DNA of 6,796 nucleotides, from NCBI GenBank assembly GCA_016875955.1, contig VGOH01000062.1, forward strand, positions 1 through 6,796, in the 5' to 3' direction. Source of the DNA: Chloroflexota bacterium (lineage in GTDB: Bacteria > Chloroflexota > Dehalococcoidia > Dehalococcoidales > RBG-16-60-22). The stretch's first letter is position 1. Each line of letters starts with the position of its first letter. The position numbers were made by a program, and so were the translations under genes. The notes under the pieces are model-generated. The model saw only the letters and a list, made by a program, of their open reading frames with translations. It was not told where the DNA came from and did not search any database. Shown piece after piece: positions 1 through 5,991 of this stretch.

Positions 1-1387
1 CCGTCGTCTTGATATACCAGCTCTCTTTCACGTAGTAAAGGAGAGGTGTGCTACAGCGCCAGCAGAAGGGGTAAGTATGGCGGATGGTCTCCCTGCGGTA
101 GAGCAGTCCCTTTTCTTTCAAATCCTGCATCACCAGCGGGTCGGCGTCTTTAACAAACTTTCTGGAAAAGGGGTAATTGCCGGTGATATTGCCCTGCAAA
201 TCAACCTGCTGCACGAAATCAAGGCCCTGCTCCTTGCCCGCCTCAAAGTCAACCTCGCCAAAGGCAGGCGCCACGTGCACGATGCCGGTCCCATCTTCCA
301 GGGACACGAAATCAGTGGCAATAACTTTATAGGTCAGGTTTTTATCCGGCTTCTGCGTCTGAAGGTCGCTCCGTGTATGCCCGTCGGATGGGTCGGCAAA
401 GATAACAAAACGCCTCCGCTCAACGCCGTACTGGTGCGGATTATAGAGCGGTTCATATTCAACGGCTTGCCGGCCGTCACCGCTGACCAGCTCGCTCCCC
501 GTTACTTTATCCACGACCTGACCGGCATCAAAGCCCACCACACCCAGCAAGTCAGTGGCAAAAACGAGGTACTCGTCATCCGTTGCTACCACCGCATATT
601 CGGCATCGGCAGCGACCGCCAGCGCCGTGTTGCCGGGCAGCGTCCAGGGAGTGGTCGTCCAGGCCAGAAAATAGGCCGGTTTACCAGAAGATGTAAAGAG
701 CTTATGCAGCCGTTCGCGTGCCTTAGAACCCTTGAGAGACGGGAGAACGATTTTGAACTTGATATAAACGGACGGGTCTTCCGTGTCCTCTTCATAGCCC
801 AGGGCCACCTCATGTGAACTGAGCGACGTGCCGCAGCGGGGACAATGGGCAGCGGTCTTGTAGCCCAGATAGATTAGACCCCGGTCCCACATCTGCTTCA
901 GCGACCACCACACCGTCTCAATGTAGTAGTTCTCCATGGTGACGTAGGGGTGCTCAAGGTCACACCAGTAGGCGATGCGCTCGGTCAGCGCGTTCCAGTC
1001 TTTCAGATACCGGAAGACGCTCTGCCGACAGCGAGCGTTGAATTTGGCGATGCCGTATTCCTCAATCTGTGTCTTGGTGGAAATACCGAGTTCCCTTTCC
1101 ACCTCAAGCTCCACAGGCAGGCCATGCGTGTCCCAGCCGCCGATGCGCGGCGTATAGTAGCCCTTCATCGCCCGGTGGCGCGGTATTATATCCTTGAAAA
1201 TGCGCGAAAGCACATGGTGTATGCCGGGGCTACCGTTGGCCGTCGGCGGGCCTTCGTATAAGGTGAAACGAGGACCACCTTTCCGGTTTTCCACGCTCCG
1301 CGCAAAGATTTTGTTCTCTTGCCACCACTTAAGTATCTTCTCCTCAAGCTGCGGCAGATTGAGCTGGCTGCTCACCGGACGGAACAT
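1..1387 (-). CDS. ileS: Isoleucyl-tRNA synthetase, type 2 (IleRS), N-terminal 462 codons, 3' end outside window
   Basis: This enzyme charges tRNA-Ile with isoleucine in the cytoplasm. The ATG at 1387 follows GGGGAG (1395-1400) by 7 bases, just after the leader terminator. My translation shows the Rossmann catalytic half first: EGPPTANGSPGIHH at residues 45-58, then GWDTHGLPVE at about 84-93. The class I HIGH signature appears as G55-I56-H57-H58. A CPRCG pair follows at about residue 183. The CP1 editing domain is marked by WTTTPWTLPGN and further on by GTGIVHVAPAFGEVDFE, the region that hydrolyses Val-tRNA-Ile. The KMSKS loop, anticodon-binding domain and stop lie beyond the left edge. From family knowledge, the GxHH form belongs to the eukaryote-like type 2 IleRS. 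The reading frame is open throughout. The long plus-strand open frame at 77-817 is its antisense shadow. The family call is secure and the type 2 subclass is likely. Confidence 0.97.
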   Translation of the reverse strand, partial: MFRPVSSQLNLPQLEEKILKWWQENKIFARSVENRKGGPRFTLYEGPPTANGSPGIHHVLSRIFKDIIPRHRAMKGYYTPRIGGWDTHGLPVELEVERELGISTKTQIEEYGIAKFNARCRQSVFRYLKDWNALTERIAYWCDLEHPYVTMENYYIETVWWSLKQMWDRGLIYLGYKTAAHCPRCGTSLSSHEVALGYEEDTEDPSVYIKFKIVLPSLKGSKARERLHKLFTSSGKPAYFLAWTTTPWTLPGNTALAVAADAEYAVVATDDEYLVFATDLLGVVGFDAGQVVDKVTGSELVSGDGRQAVEYEPLYNPHQYGVERRRFVIFADPSDGHTRSDLQTQKPDKNLTYKVIATDFVSLEDGTGIVHVAPAFGEVDFEAGKEQGLDFVQQVDLQGNITGNYPFSRKFVKDADPLVMQDLKEKGLLYRRETIRHTYPFCWRCSTPLLYYVKESWYIKTT

Positions 1388-1399
1388 GCTTTTACTCCC

Positions 1400-1672
1400 C
1401 ATAAAATAATAAACCCGTCCTCTCGGGACGGGAATTATCAACCCGCGGTACCACCCTCTTTCCCCGGCTGCCCGGGGCACTCTTCAAAGGCACCTTTGAT
1501 GCCCTCGTCCCGGATAACGGCTGACGCTGCCGGCCAAGTCTACTGGGCCTGAATCTTCACCTGACGACCGTTCGGTTGGCAACTCGGGAGGGATTTTCGG
1601 GAAGGCAATCACATCTGCTTCCACCATGCCAGACTCGCTGGGTAACTGCGCTCTCCCCTACTCGGCTCCGTC
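1400..1672 (-). promoter_or_regulatory. T-box riboswitch leader of ileS, isoleucine-specific
   Basis: This untranslated leader senses uncharged tRNA-Ile and controls read-through into ileS. On the minus strand the antiterminator carries the hallmark GGGTGGTACCGCGG (1443-1456). Its UGGU bulge fits the ACCA end of tRNA-Ile, whose discriminator is A. Stem I begins with GAGTAGGGGAGAGCG (about 1650-1664). Its 3' side has the specifier-loop signature GAA (1596-1598), then A, then ATC (1592-1594), an isoleucine codon read by the GAU anticodon. A CCGTTATCC stretch (about 1512-1520) resembles the conserved stem II/III region of other T-boxes. The leader ends in an intrinsic terminator that competes with the antiterminator. 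The 5' end is inferred from the promoter. The specifier assignment rests on the motif and on the downstream gene agreeing. Confidence 0.95.
1403..1432 (-). terminator. Intrinsic terminator of the ileS T-box
   Basis: On the minus strand, CCCGTCC and GGACGGG form a perfect 7-bp GC-rich stem (1426-1432 with 1414-1420) around a 5-base loop. The tract TTTATTATTTTAT follows. It lies 16 bases before the ileS start and directly after the T-box antiterminator motif. It is therefore the conditional attenuator, released when uncharged tRNA-Ile stabilises the alternative fold. Confidence 0.93.
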
Positions 1673-1678
1673 TGAGCT

Positions 1679-1708
1679 TTTATGGCTAAAGGTTACCACA
1701 CATGTCAA
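1679..1708 (-). promoter_or_regulatory. Sigma-70-type promoter of the T-box/ileS unit
   Basis: A perfect TTGACA (1703-1708, minus strand) is followed after 18 bases by CATAAA (1679-1684), a 4/6 match to TATAAT. Transcription would start near 1672, just before T-box stem I. The -35 box begins only 6 bases after the jag stop codon, so ileS has its own promoter although read-through from the yidC-jag operon remains possible. Confidence 0.7.
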
Positions 1709-1714
1709 GGCAAG

Positions 1715-2218
1715 TCAATCCGAAGGCAGTTCCTTTGGTATAATGACCACCCGCCGTGCCTCGCCTTCCCCCCGGCTCTCGGTGGTCACTTCAGTATGGT
1801 CAGCCAGTGCCAGATGAATGATGCGGCGGTCAAAGGCCGGCATTGGCTCCAGCGCAAACGGCTCTTTCTTCTGCGTGACCTGTTCCGCAATCCTCCAGGC
1901 CAGGGCCTGCAAGGCGTTGCAGCGACGTTGCTTGTAGCCTTCAACATCAATAACAATGGGCAACCATACCTTTTCCTGATGACCAATAATTATCCGCACC
2001 ATATACTGGAGGCAGGAAAGTGTCTGGCCCCTCCTGCCGATGAGGATTCCCAGGTCCTCACCTTCCACGTTAAGGGTGATGGAGCTTGGCACGCCGACCT
2101 TACCTTCCGCCAGCTCTCCAGACACCGTTTCTACCCTAGCTTGAATACCCATCCGCCCCAGCAATGTCTCCAGAACTTTTCGCGCTATCTCAGCAATTTC
2201 GCTTTCGTTTTTTTCCAT
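1715..2218 (-). CDS. khpB: KhpB/Jag-like KH-R3H RNA-binding protein
   Basis: Jag/KhpB (also called EloR) is a cytoplasmic RNA-binding protein encoded next to yidC in many bacteria and linked to envelope control in Firmicutes. In the 167-residue product a KH domain carries the GxxG loop GRRG in LGILIGRRGQTLSCLQYMV, about residues 56-74. An R3H domain follows, with the R-x3-H core in DRRIIHLALADH, and the chain ends GEGEARRVVIIPKE. The N-terminal Jag_N domain found in many homologues is absent. The start is ATG at 2218, because AAGGTGG (2227-2233) sits 8 bases upstream. An in-frame GTG at 2230 would add four residues but has poor ribosome-binding context. The gene starts 22 bases after the yidC stop and is the last gene of its operon. 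Confidence 0.93.
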   Translation of the reverse strand: MEKNESEIAEIARKVLETLLGRMGIQARVETVSGELAEGKVGVPSSITLNVEGEDLGILIGRRGQTLSCLQYMVRIIIGHQEKVWLPIVIDVEGYKQRRCNALQALAWRIAEQVTQKKEPFALEPMPAFDRRIIHLALADHTEVTTESRGEGEARRVVIIPKELPSD

Positions 2219-2240
2219 TTCAATTACCACCTTACGGCGA

Positions 2241-3200
2241 TTACCTTCGCTTGGGGCGTTTGCTTTTCTTGGGATGGCGCTTTATTGCCCTCAGGCTCGG
2301 CTGAAATCTGGCGGGGCCCGCACCTCCCTTTGGCGACACTTCAGTCGCAGCAATATCAGCACCCACGTCAGCGCCTATATCAGCCTCTGTCTCTCTGTAG
2401 TCAGACGCCTTTTCCTCGACCCTGGTGATACGTGTTATGTATTTTTTATCCCGCCCCGCGGGCTTGGTGGCGGCCTCAGAGGTCAGACCTCCCCACCCAC
2501 CGGTAATGAAGTACTGCATGCCAATGCTGATGACGTTTGAAATCACCCAGTACAGCGCCAGCCCGCTGGGGAACTGCATGGTGAGGAAGGCAAACATCAA
2601 CGGCATCACCCACAACATCATCTGGCTCTGCGCCTGCTGTCTGGGGTCGCCCGTTCTCGGCGTGACCATCTTCTGCTGCAGCCACATCGTGCCCCCCACC
2701 AGAATCGGCAGCAGATAGATTCCGTCCGGCATCGCCAGGTCCAGCCAGAGGAACTGGCTGTTCAGCGGCACCAGCGAGAAGACCTGCGACCATGAAGTGT
2801 ACAGATGCCCGGAAAGCTTCAGAAAATCCTCAGGGATGACTGCCAGAACGCGGATGATTGACTGGAAAAGCGCTATCCAGATGGGCAGCTGGACGAGCAT
2901 GGGCAGTAAGCAGCCAGCGGGATTGACGCCGGACTCCCGGTACAGCCGCATCTGTTCCTGCGCCAGCTTCTGCCGGTCCTTGCCGAATTTCTTATGCAGC
3001 TCCGCCATCTTTGGCTGCAGCTCCTGCAGCGCCTTGGTCGACCTGATTTGCTTCAGGTTAAGCGGCATGGTTATCCCGCGCACAATAAGGGTCAGCACAA
3101 TTATCGCCAGGCCGAAATTATTGAACAAAAAACCGGACACGACGATAAGTACATTTATCATCGGCGACAGTATGATTAAATCCCAGATTTCGCCAACCAA
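2241..3200 (-). CDS. yidC: Membrane protein insertase YidC/Oxa1 family (short, YidC2-like)
   Basis: YidC inserts and folds membrane proteins in the cytoplasmic membrane, alone or with SecYEG. The 319-residue product lacks the large periplasmic P1 domain of proteobacterial YidC. The first membrane segment runs over about residues 15-46 and holds Arg41, at the position of the conserved groove arginine. A basic cytoplasmic hairpin follows (about 47-92), then segments near 97-120, 150-175, 193-210 and 213-233, including NPAGCLLPMLVQLPIWIALF and FPSGLALYWVISN. After residue 235 a long soluble tail has an acidic low-complexity linker, then a strongly basic end (RAIKRHPKKSKRPKRR), a type of tail known to bind ribosomes. 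The TTG start at 3200 is chosen because TAA lies in frame three codons upstream and AGGT precedes it by 8 bases. Only 11 bases separate it from the propeller gene. Confidence 0.97.
   Translation of the reverse strand: MVGEIWDLIILSPMINVLIVVSGFLFNNFGLAIIVLTLIVRGITMPLNLKQIRSTKALQELQPKMAELHKKFGKDRQKLAQEQMRLYRESGVNPAGCLLPMLVQLPIWIALFQSIIRVLAVIPEDFLKLSGHLYTSWSQVFSLVPLNSQFLWLDLAMPDGIYLLPILVGGTMWLQQKMVTPRTGDPRQQAQSQMMLWVMPLMFAFLTMQFPSGLALYWVISNVISIGMQYFITGGWGGLTSEAATKPAGRDKKYITRITRVEEKASDYRETEADIGADVGADIAATEVSPKGGAGPARFQPSLRAIKRHPKKSKRPKRR
2349..2384 (-). repeat. Three 12-bp imperfect tandem repeats in the yidC tail
   Basis: On the plus strand the units are AGCAATATCAGC, ACCCACGTCAGC and GCCTATATCAGC, all ending in TCAGC. 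They encode ADIG, ADVG and ADIA (about residues 273-284) in the acidic linker between the last membrane segment and the basic tail of YidC. The in-frame unit length suggests slippage or duplication, giving a linker of variable length. Confidence 0.75.
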
Positions 3201-3211
3201 AATAACTTACC

Positions 3212-4339
3212 TCACTCGCTCTCCAGTTCAAAACTCCACAGCTCTGCCCCGGTCTGGGCATTCACCGCATGCAGGACATCATCAGCACTGTGAATGTAGA
3301 TAACACCATCGCTGGCGGCCAGAGACGCGTAAACCGGTTCCCCCAGCTCAGCCAGCATTTTTTTCTGTCTGGTACCTGCGTCCAGGGAATAAACCCGGCC
3401 TGCTTCCACCACCATGATTACATTGCCAGCCACCGAAACCGGCGAGGCACTGACCGGGCTTTCCAGGTCAAAAACGGCGACCGTATCACCTTTATCCGCC
3501 GTCAGGGCGTACACCTTGCCGTCAACCGAAGCCGCGTAGATGATGCCATCATCAACCAGGGGACGTGCCCAGAACCAGTTATCGCCCTGATATTTCCAGC
3601 GCAGCTGACCGTCAGTTTCATTCAGGGCATACAGGTAACGGTCAAAAGAGCCAAAATAGACCGTGCCATCATATACTAGCGGGGTGCTGACAATCGCTCC
3701 CTCTGTTTCAAACTGCCACTTCAAGCCACCATCGGCCACATTCAGCGCATACAGCTTTTTATCAAAGGAGCCTATGTAAACCGTAGCGCCATTAACCGCC
3801 GGCGTCCCCCAGATTTTACCCCCGGAGGCAAATGTCCATAGTTTATCGCCGGTGGCCGCATCAAGTGCGTATAGTACGCCATCGGAACTGCCGAAATAGA
3901 GTTTACCCTCCGCTACCACAACCCCACCCACAATCGGGTCAAGCACTTCTTCCCGCGGGTACACCCAGCGGGAGGCCCCCGTCTGCCTGTTTATGGCATA
4001 CAGTTTACCGTTATAGCCAGTGATATAGACCAGTTCCGCTGTCACCGCCGGTGTTCCGTAAATGGCGACCGCCAGGGTCCCTTGCTGGCAGCCAAGGCTG
4101 CTTGACTGCTTCTGCGTGAACGGGACATCATCCCAGAGGCGCTGCTGGGTGGCGCTGTCCAGGGCCACCAGCTTGCCTTCCATTGAACCCAGAAAGAGGG
4201 CACCATCAGCAATGGCGACCCCTGACCATCCCCTCGGTATAGCTTGAGCCGGCTGACAGGTGGGCAGGGCCAGCCCGGTGACCAGCACCATAAGCAGCAC
4301 TGCCAGCAGCAGCCCCTTACCGATGATTTTCTTTTTCAA
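3212..4339 (-). CDS. Secreted PQQ-type beta-propeller repeat protein (BamB-like fold)
   Basis: The product has 375 residues. Residues 1-33 form a signal peptide: MKKK, a hydrophobic core at about 9-25, and a possible AQA|IP cleavage site at 33/34. Cys28 is not in a good lipobox. The rest is eight repeats of the PQQ-propeller type, in which a GxxYxGSxDGxLYALDAxTGxxxW pattern recurs: blades start near residues 46, 102, 145, 186, 225, 265, 305 and 345. The best are YFGSSDGVLYALDAATGDKL and YIGSFDKKLYALN. The fold is shared by BamB and quinoprotein dehydrogenases. I see no sign that it binds PQQ, and an extracytoplasmic scaffold role is more likely. The TTG start at 4339 is the only candidate after an in-frame TAA 9 bases upstream. 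The gene sits 33 bases after yidD and 11 before yidC, so it probably shares their operon. The function is inferred from context only. Confidence 0.9.
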   Translation of the reverse strand: MKKKIIGKGLLLAVLLMVLVTGLALPTCQPAQAIPRGWSGVAIADGALFLGSMEGKLVALDSATQQRLWDDVPFTQKQSSSLGCQQGTLAVAIYGTPAVTAELVYITGYNGKLYAINRQTGASRWVYPREEVLDPIVGGVVVAEGKLYFGSSDGVLYALDAATGDKLWTFASGGKIWGTPAVNGATVYIGSFDKKLYALNVADGGLKWQFETEGAIVSTPLVYDGTVYFGSFDRYLYALNETDGQLRWKYQGDNWFWARPLVDDGIIYAASVDGKVYALTADKGDTVAVFDLESPVSASPVSVAGNVIMVVEAGRVYSLDAGTRQKKMLAELGEPVYASLAASDGVIYIHSADDVLHAVNAQTGAELWSFELESE

Positions 4340-4372
4340 CCGCTTTTACCTGCTTCTCAGCTCCTCCGGTGC

Positions 4373-4582
4373 TCATGGCACCGGGTCATAACCACCTTCA
4401 TGAAAGGGATGACATCGGCACAGGCGCCGGACTCCCAGCCAGGTCCCCTTTACCAGGCCATGCCTGGCAATAGCCTCATACGTATATTGAGAACAGGTAG
4501 GGGCAAATCGGCATGAGTGCAACGTGACCTGTGACAGGGTCAACTGATACAGTCTAATCAGACCTAAGGCCAACTTTCTCAT
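4373..4582 (-). CDS. yidD: Membrane protein insertion efficiency factor YidD
   Basis: YidD is a small, membrane-associated helper of YidC-dependent insertion, typically encoded between rnpA and yidC as here. The 69-residue product matches the family closely: an amphipathic N-terminus (MRKLALGLIRLYQLTLSQ), the cysteine motif CRFAPTCSQYTYEAI, then HGLVKGTWLGVRRLCRCHPF and the end GGYDPVP. The frame is open further upstream, to 4726, but that extension only repeats the rnpA region out of frame. The ATG at 4582 fits the family N-terminus. It overlaps the 3' end of rnpA by 29 bases, and no strong ribosome-binding site is visible, so translation is probably coupled to rnpA. Confidence 0.96.
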   Translation of the reverse strand: MRKLALGLIRLYQLTLSQVTLHSCRFAPTCSQYTYEAIARHGLVKGTWLGVRRLCRCHPFHEGGYDPVP

Positions 4583-4916
4583 AATTTTCAACCAGCAAGC
4601 CGGCTCGATGCAGCAGCTCCTGGACTGCCGCCTTGAGTTCAGCGTAACCGGCAACAGCGGTACGTGAACGGGCGATAAAGATGATATCCCGTCCCGGTTG
4701 CAGAGAGGTCGAGCGCATGATTTCACGCAGCCGGCGTTTCACCCGATTTCTCACCACCGCTTTGCCTACCCGGCGGCCCACCGAGAAACCATATCGGGAC
4801 AAGTCAAGCCCATCGGCTAAAACCTTCATCACCAGCAAACTATTCGCCCACGAACTGCCTTTACTGTAGACAAGCGCATACTGTGCCGGTTTCGTCAGGT
4901 ACTGCTCACCCCTCAC
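4554..4916 (-). CDS. rnpA: Ribonuclease P protein component
   Basis: RnpA is the protein cofactor of RNase P, which removes the 5' leader of precursor tRNAs. The 120-residue product is of usual length. It has FSVGRRVGKAVVRNRVKRRL, containing the signature RNR at residues 56-58 in the basic helix that contacts the P RNA, and then PGRDIIFIARS, the typical late strand. The GTG start at 4916 is preceded at 8 bases by AAGGGGG, and MRGEQYLTKPAQYALVYSKG matches family N-termini. It lies 36 bases after rpmH and overlaps yidD by 29 bases in a different frame. Confidence 0.97.
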   Translation of the reverse strand: MRGEQYLTKPAQYALVYSKGSSWANSLLVMKVLADGLDLSRYGFSVGRRVGKAVVRNRVKRRLREIMRSTSLQPGRDIIFIARSRTAVAGYAELKAAVQELLHRAGLLVENYEKVGLRSD

Positions 4917-4952
4917 TGCACACGCCCCCTTATTTCACTGGCCAGCCAGGCA

Positions 4953-5093
4953 TTACACGACGATTAATTTCTTGCGACCTCTCAGCCGCCTCGCTTTCAA
5001 AACGGCACGTCCACCGCGCGTGCTCATCCGCGCCAGAAAACCGTGCTCCCGCTTCCTCGGAATCTTTTTCGGTTGATACGTCCTTTTTGGCAC
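4953..5093 (-). CDS. rpmH: 50S ribosomal protein bL34
   Basis: bL34 is a small, highly basic protein that stabilises 23S rRNA folding in the large subunit. The complete 46-residue product begins [20 protein letters not shown], continues through [20 protein letters not shown] and ends KKLIVV, an unmistakable L34. The start is GTG at 5093, with GGTGA upstream as a partial Shine-Dalgarno site, and the stop is TAA at 4953-4955. It heads the rpmH-rnpA-yidD-propeller-yidC-jag run. No convincing -35/-10 pair precedes it in the 87-base gap after rpsR, so it may be read from upstream or from an unusual promoter. Confidence 0.98.
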   Translation of the reverse strand: MPKRTYQPKKIPRKREHGFLARMSTRGGRAVLKARRLRGRKKLIVV

Positions 5094-5155
5094 TTCAGCT
5101 CACCGTAAATAAATATGACTTGAGTTTCCTCTATTGACCGGGAAAGTAAACGCAC

Positions 5156-5173
5156 CAGCAATAATTATCGCTG
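5156..5173 (-). repeat. 18-bp near-perfect palindrome between rpsR and rpmH
   Basis: CAGCAATAATTATCGCTG (plus strand) is self-complementary except for one position pair, which is a G-U wobble in the minus-strand transcript. It starts 8 bases after the rpsR stop. As RNA it would fold a 7-bp stem with an AAUU loop. No U-tract follows directly, so it is not a standard terminator. It could be a 3' stabilising hairpin or a protein-binding site. It also contains GATAAT, a possible -10 for rpmH with no good -35. Confidence 0.5.
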
Positions 5174-5180
5174 CTGACTA

Positions 5181-5471
5181 TCATCCGCCCATTTCCGATT
5201 CACGAATGTGAACCGGTGCCTGCGGTAATAGAGCCAGGTGACGGGCTCTTTTTATCTCCCTCGCCAGAATGCGCTGGTGCCTGGCACAGGTACCGCTTTT
5301 CCGGCGCGGTGCAATTCTTCCCCTATCGGTAATGAAATTACGCAATTTTTCTGAATTCTTATAGTCTATGACCTGCGTCTTATCGGCACAGAACAAACAT
5401 ACCCGGCGTTTGGGCACGTACCTCGGTTTGGTCCATTTCCTACCTCTGGGTGCTTCCCTCGTTTCTGCCAT
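5181..5471 (-). CDS. rpsR: 30S ribosomal protein bS18 (zinc-binding type)
   Basis: bS18 pairs with bS6 on the 30S platform. The 96-residue product has a basic N-terminal tail and the core [20 protein letters not shown], then [20 protein letters not shown] and [20 protein letters not shown]. Cys25, Cys28, Cys62 and His65 form a likely zinc site of the C+ type, kept in some bacterial S18 proteins and lost in others. The ATG at 5471 has AAAGGG 6-7 bases upstream and lies 22 bases after ssb. No rplI follows, unlike the common rpsF-ssb-rpsR-rplI order. Confidence 0.98.
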   Translation of the reverse strand: MAETREAPRGRKWTKPRYVPKRRVCLFCADKTQVIDYKNSEKLRNFITDRGRIAPRRKSGTCARHQRILAREIKRARHLALLPQAPVHIRESEMGG

Positions 5472-5493
5472 TCACAACCCTTTCAGCCAGTAT

Positions 5494-5934
5494 TTATTCA
5501 AATGGAATATCGTCAGGCTCCAGCTCGGCGGCATCGCTTTCCTCAGCCTTGCCGCCGGCGCTGGCGCTCTCGTCCAGCTTTTCTTCAGGCAGCGGCGCCA
5601 TGCCTCTGCGGTCCAGGAATACCACTTTATTGGCAATTACCTCTGCCCTTGAATGCTGCTGCCCATCCTGCCCCTCCCAGCTACGGGTGTGCAGCCGGCC
5701 TTCAGCATAAACCAGCCGCCCTTTAGCCAGGAACTGGTTGCACTGTTCGGCAAGCTTATTCCAGGTTACCACATTGAACCACTCTGTTTCCTGCCGGCGC
5801 TCTCCGTCCGGACTTGTCGATACCCAGTTGGTGGCCACACGAAATGAAGTTACCGGTTTGCCGTTCGGCGTAAACCGCATTTCCGGCTCGCCACCGATAT
5901 TCCCGATTATGATTACCTTATTCAGACTCGGCAT
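5494..5934 (-). CDS. ssb: Single-stranded DNA-binding protein
   Basis: SSB coats single-stranded DNA in replication, repair and recombination and recruits partner proteins through its C-terminal tip. The 146-residue product has an OB fold over about residues 1-110: SLNKVIIIGNIGGEPEMRFT, aromatic residues Trp37, Trp52, Phe53 and Trp58 in the DNA-binding region, and VYAEGRLHTRSWEGQDG. An acidic tail of about 35 residues follows. It ends DDIPFE: the tip DDIPF (141-145) is intact but is followed by one extra Glu before TAA. The ATG at 5934 follows AAGGAG by about 10 bases, 57 bases after rpsF. Its position between rpsF and rpsR is conserved in many bacteria. Confidence 0.98.
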   Translation of the reverse strand: MPSLNKVIIIGNIGGEPEMRFTPNGKPVTSFRVATNWVSTSPDGERRQETEWFNVVTWNKLAEQCNQFLAKGRLVYAEGRLHTRSWEGQDGQQHSRAEVIANKVVFLDRRGMAPLPEEKLDESASAGGKAEESDAAELEPDDIPFE

Positions 5935-5991
5935 GTCACCAACACTCCTTTTGCCCCGTCCTTCTGTTGATATATCAGGGCAACCCCCGGG

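Noticed and set aside
77..817. 246-codon open frame on the plus strand
   Set aside because: It lies wholly antisense to ileS, which translates into clear IleRS sequence. Its own product has no recognisable domain or ribosome-binding site.
1682..2428. 248-codon open frame on the plus strand
   Set aside because: It is antisense to jag and the yidC 3' end and crosses the ileS promoter. The protein is low-complexity and unlike any family.
2797..3303. 168-codon open frame on the plus strand
   Set aside because: It is the complement of yidC and the propeller 3' end. The yidC frame is certain.
4247..4270. Lipoprotein signal in the propeller protein (Cys28)
   Set aside because: LPTC lacks the small residues expected just before the lipobox cysteine, and an AQA signal peptidase I site follows. 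A plain secreted protein is more likely, though not certain.
4583..4726. Upstream extension of the yidD frame by 48 codons
   Set aside because: It only reads rnpA in another frame. The family N-terminus matches the ATG at 4582.
4883..5137. 84-codon plus-strand frame over rpmH
   Set aside because: The minus strand encodes a complete bL34 here, and the plus frame is its shadow.
4920..5180. Replication origin next to rpmH
   Set aside because: rpmH-rnpA-yidC often lies near oriC, but I find no DnaA-box cluster (TTATNCACA), no dnaA or dnaN, and no long AT-rich stretch.
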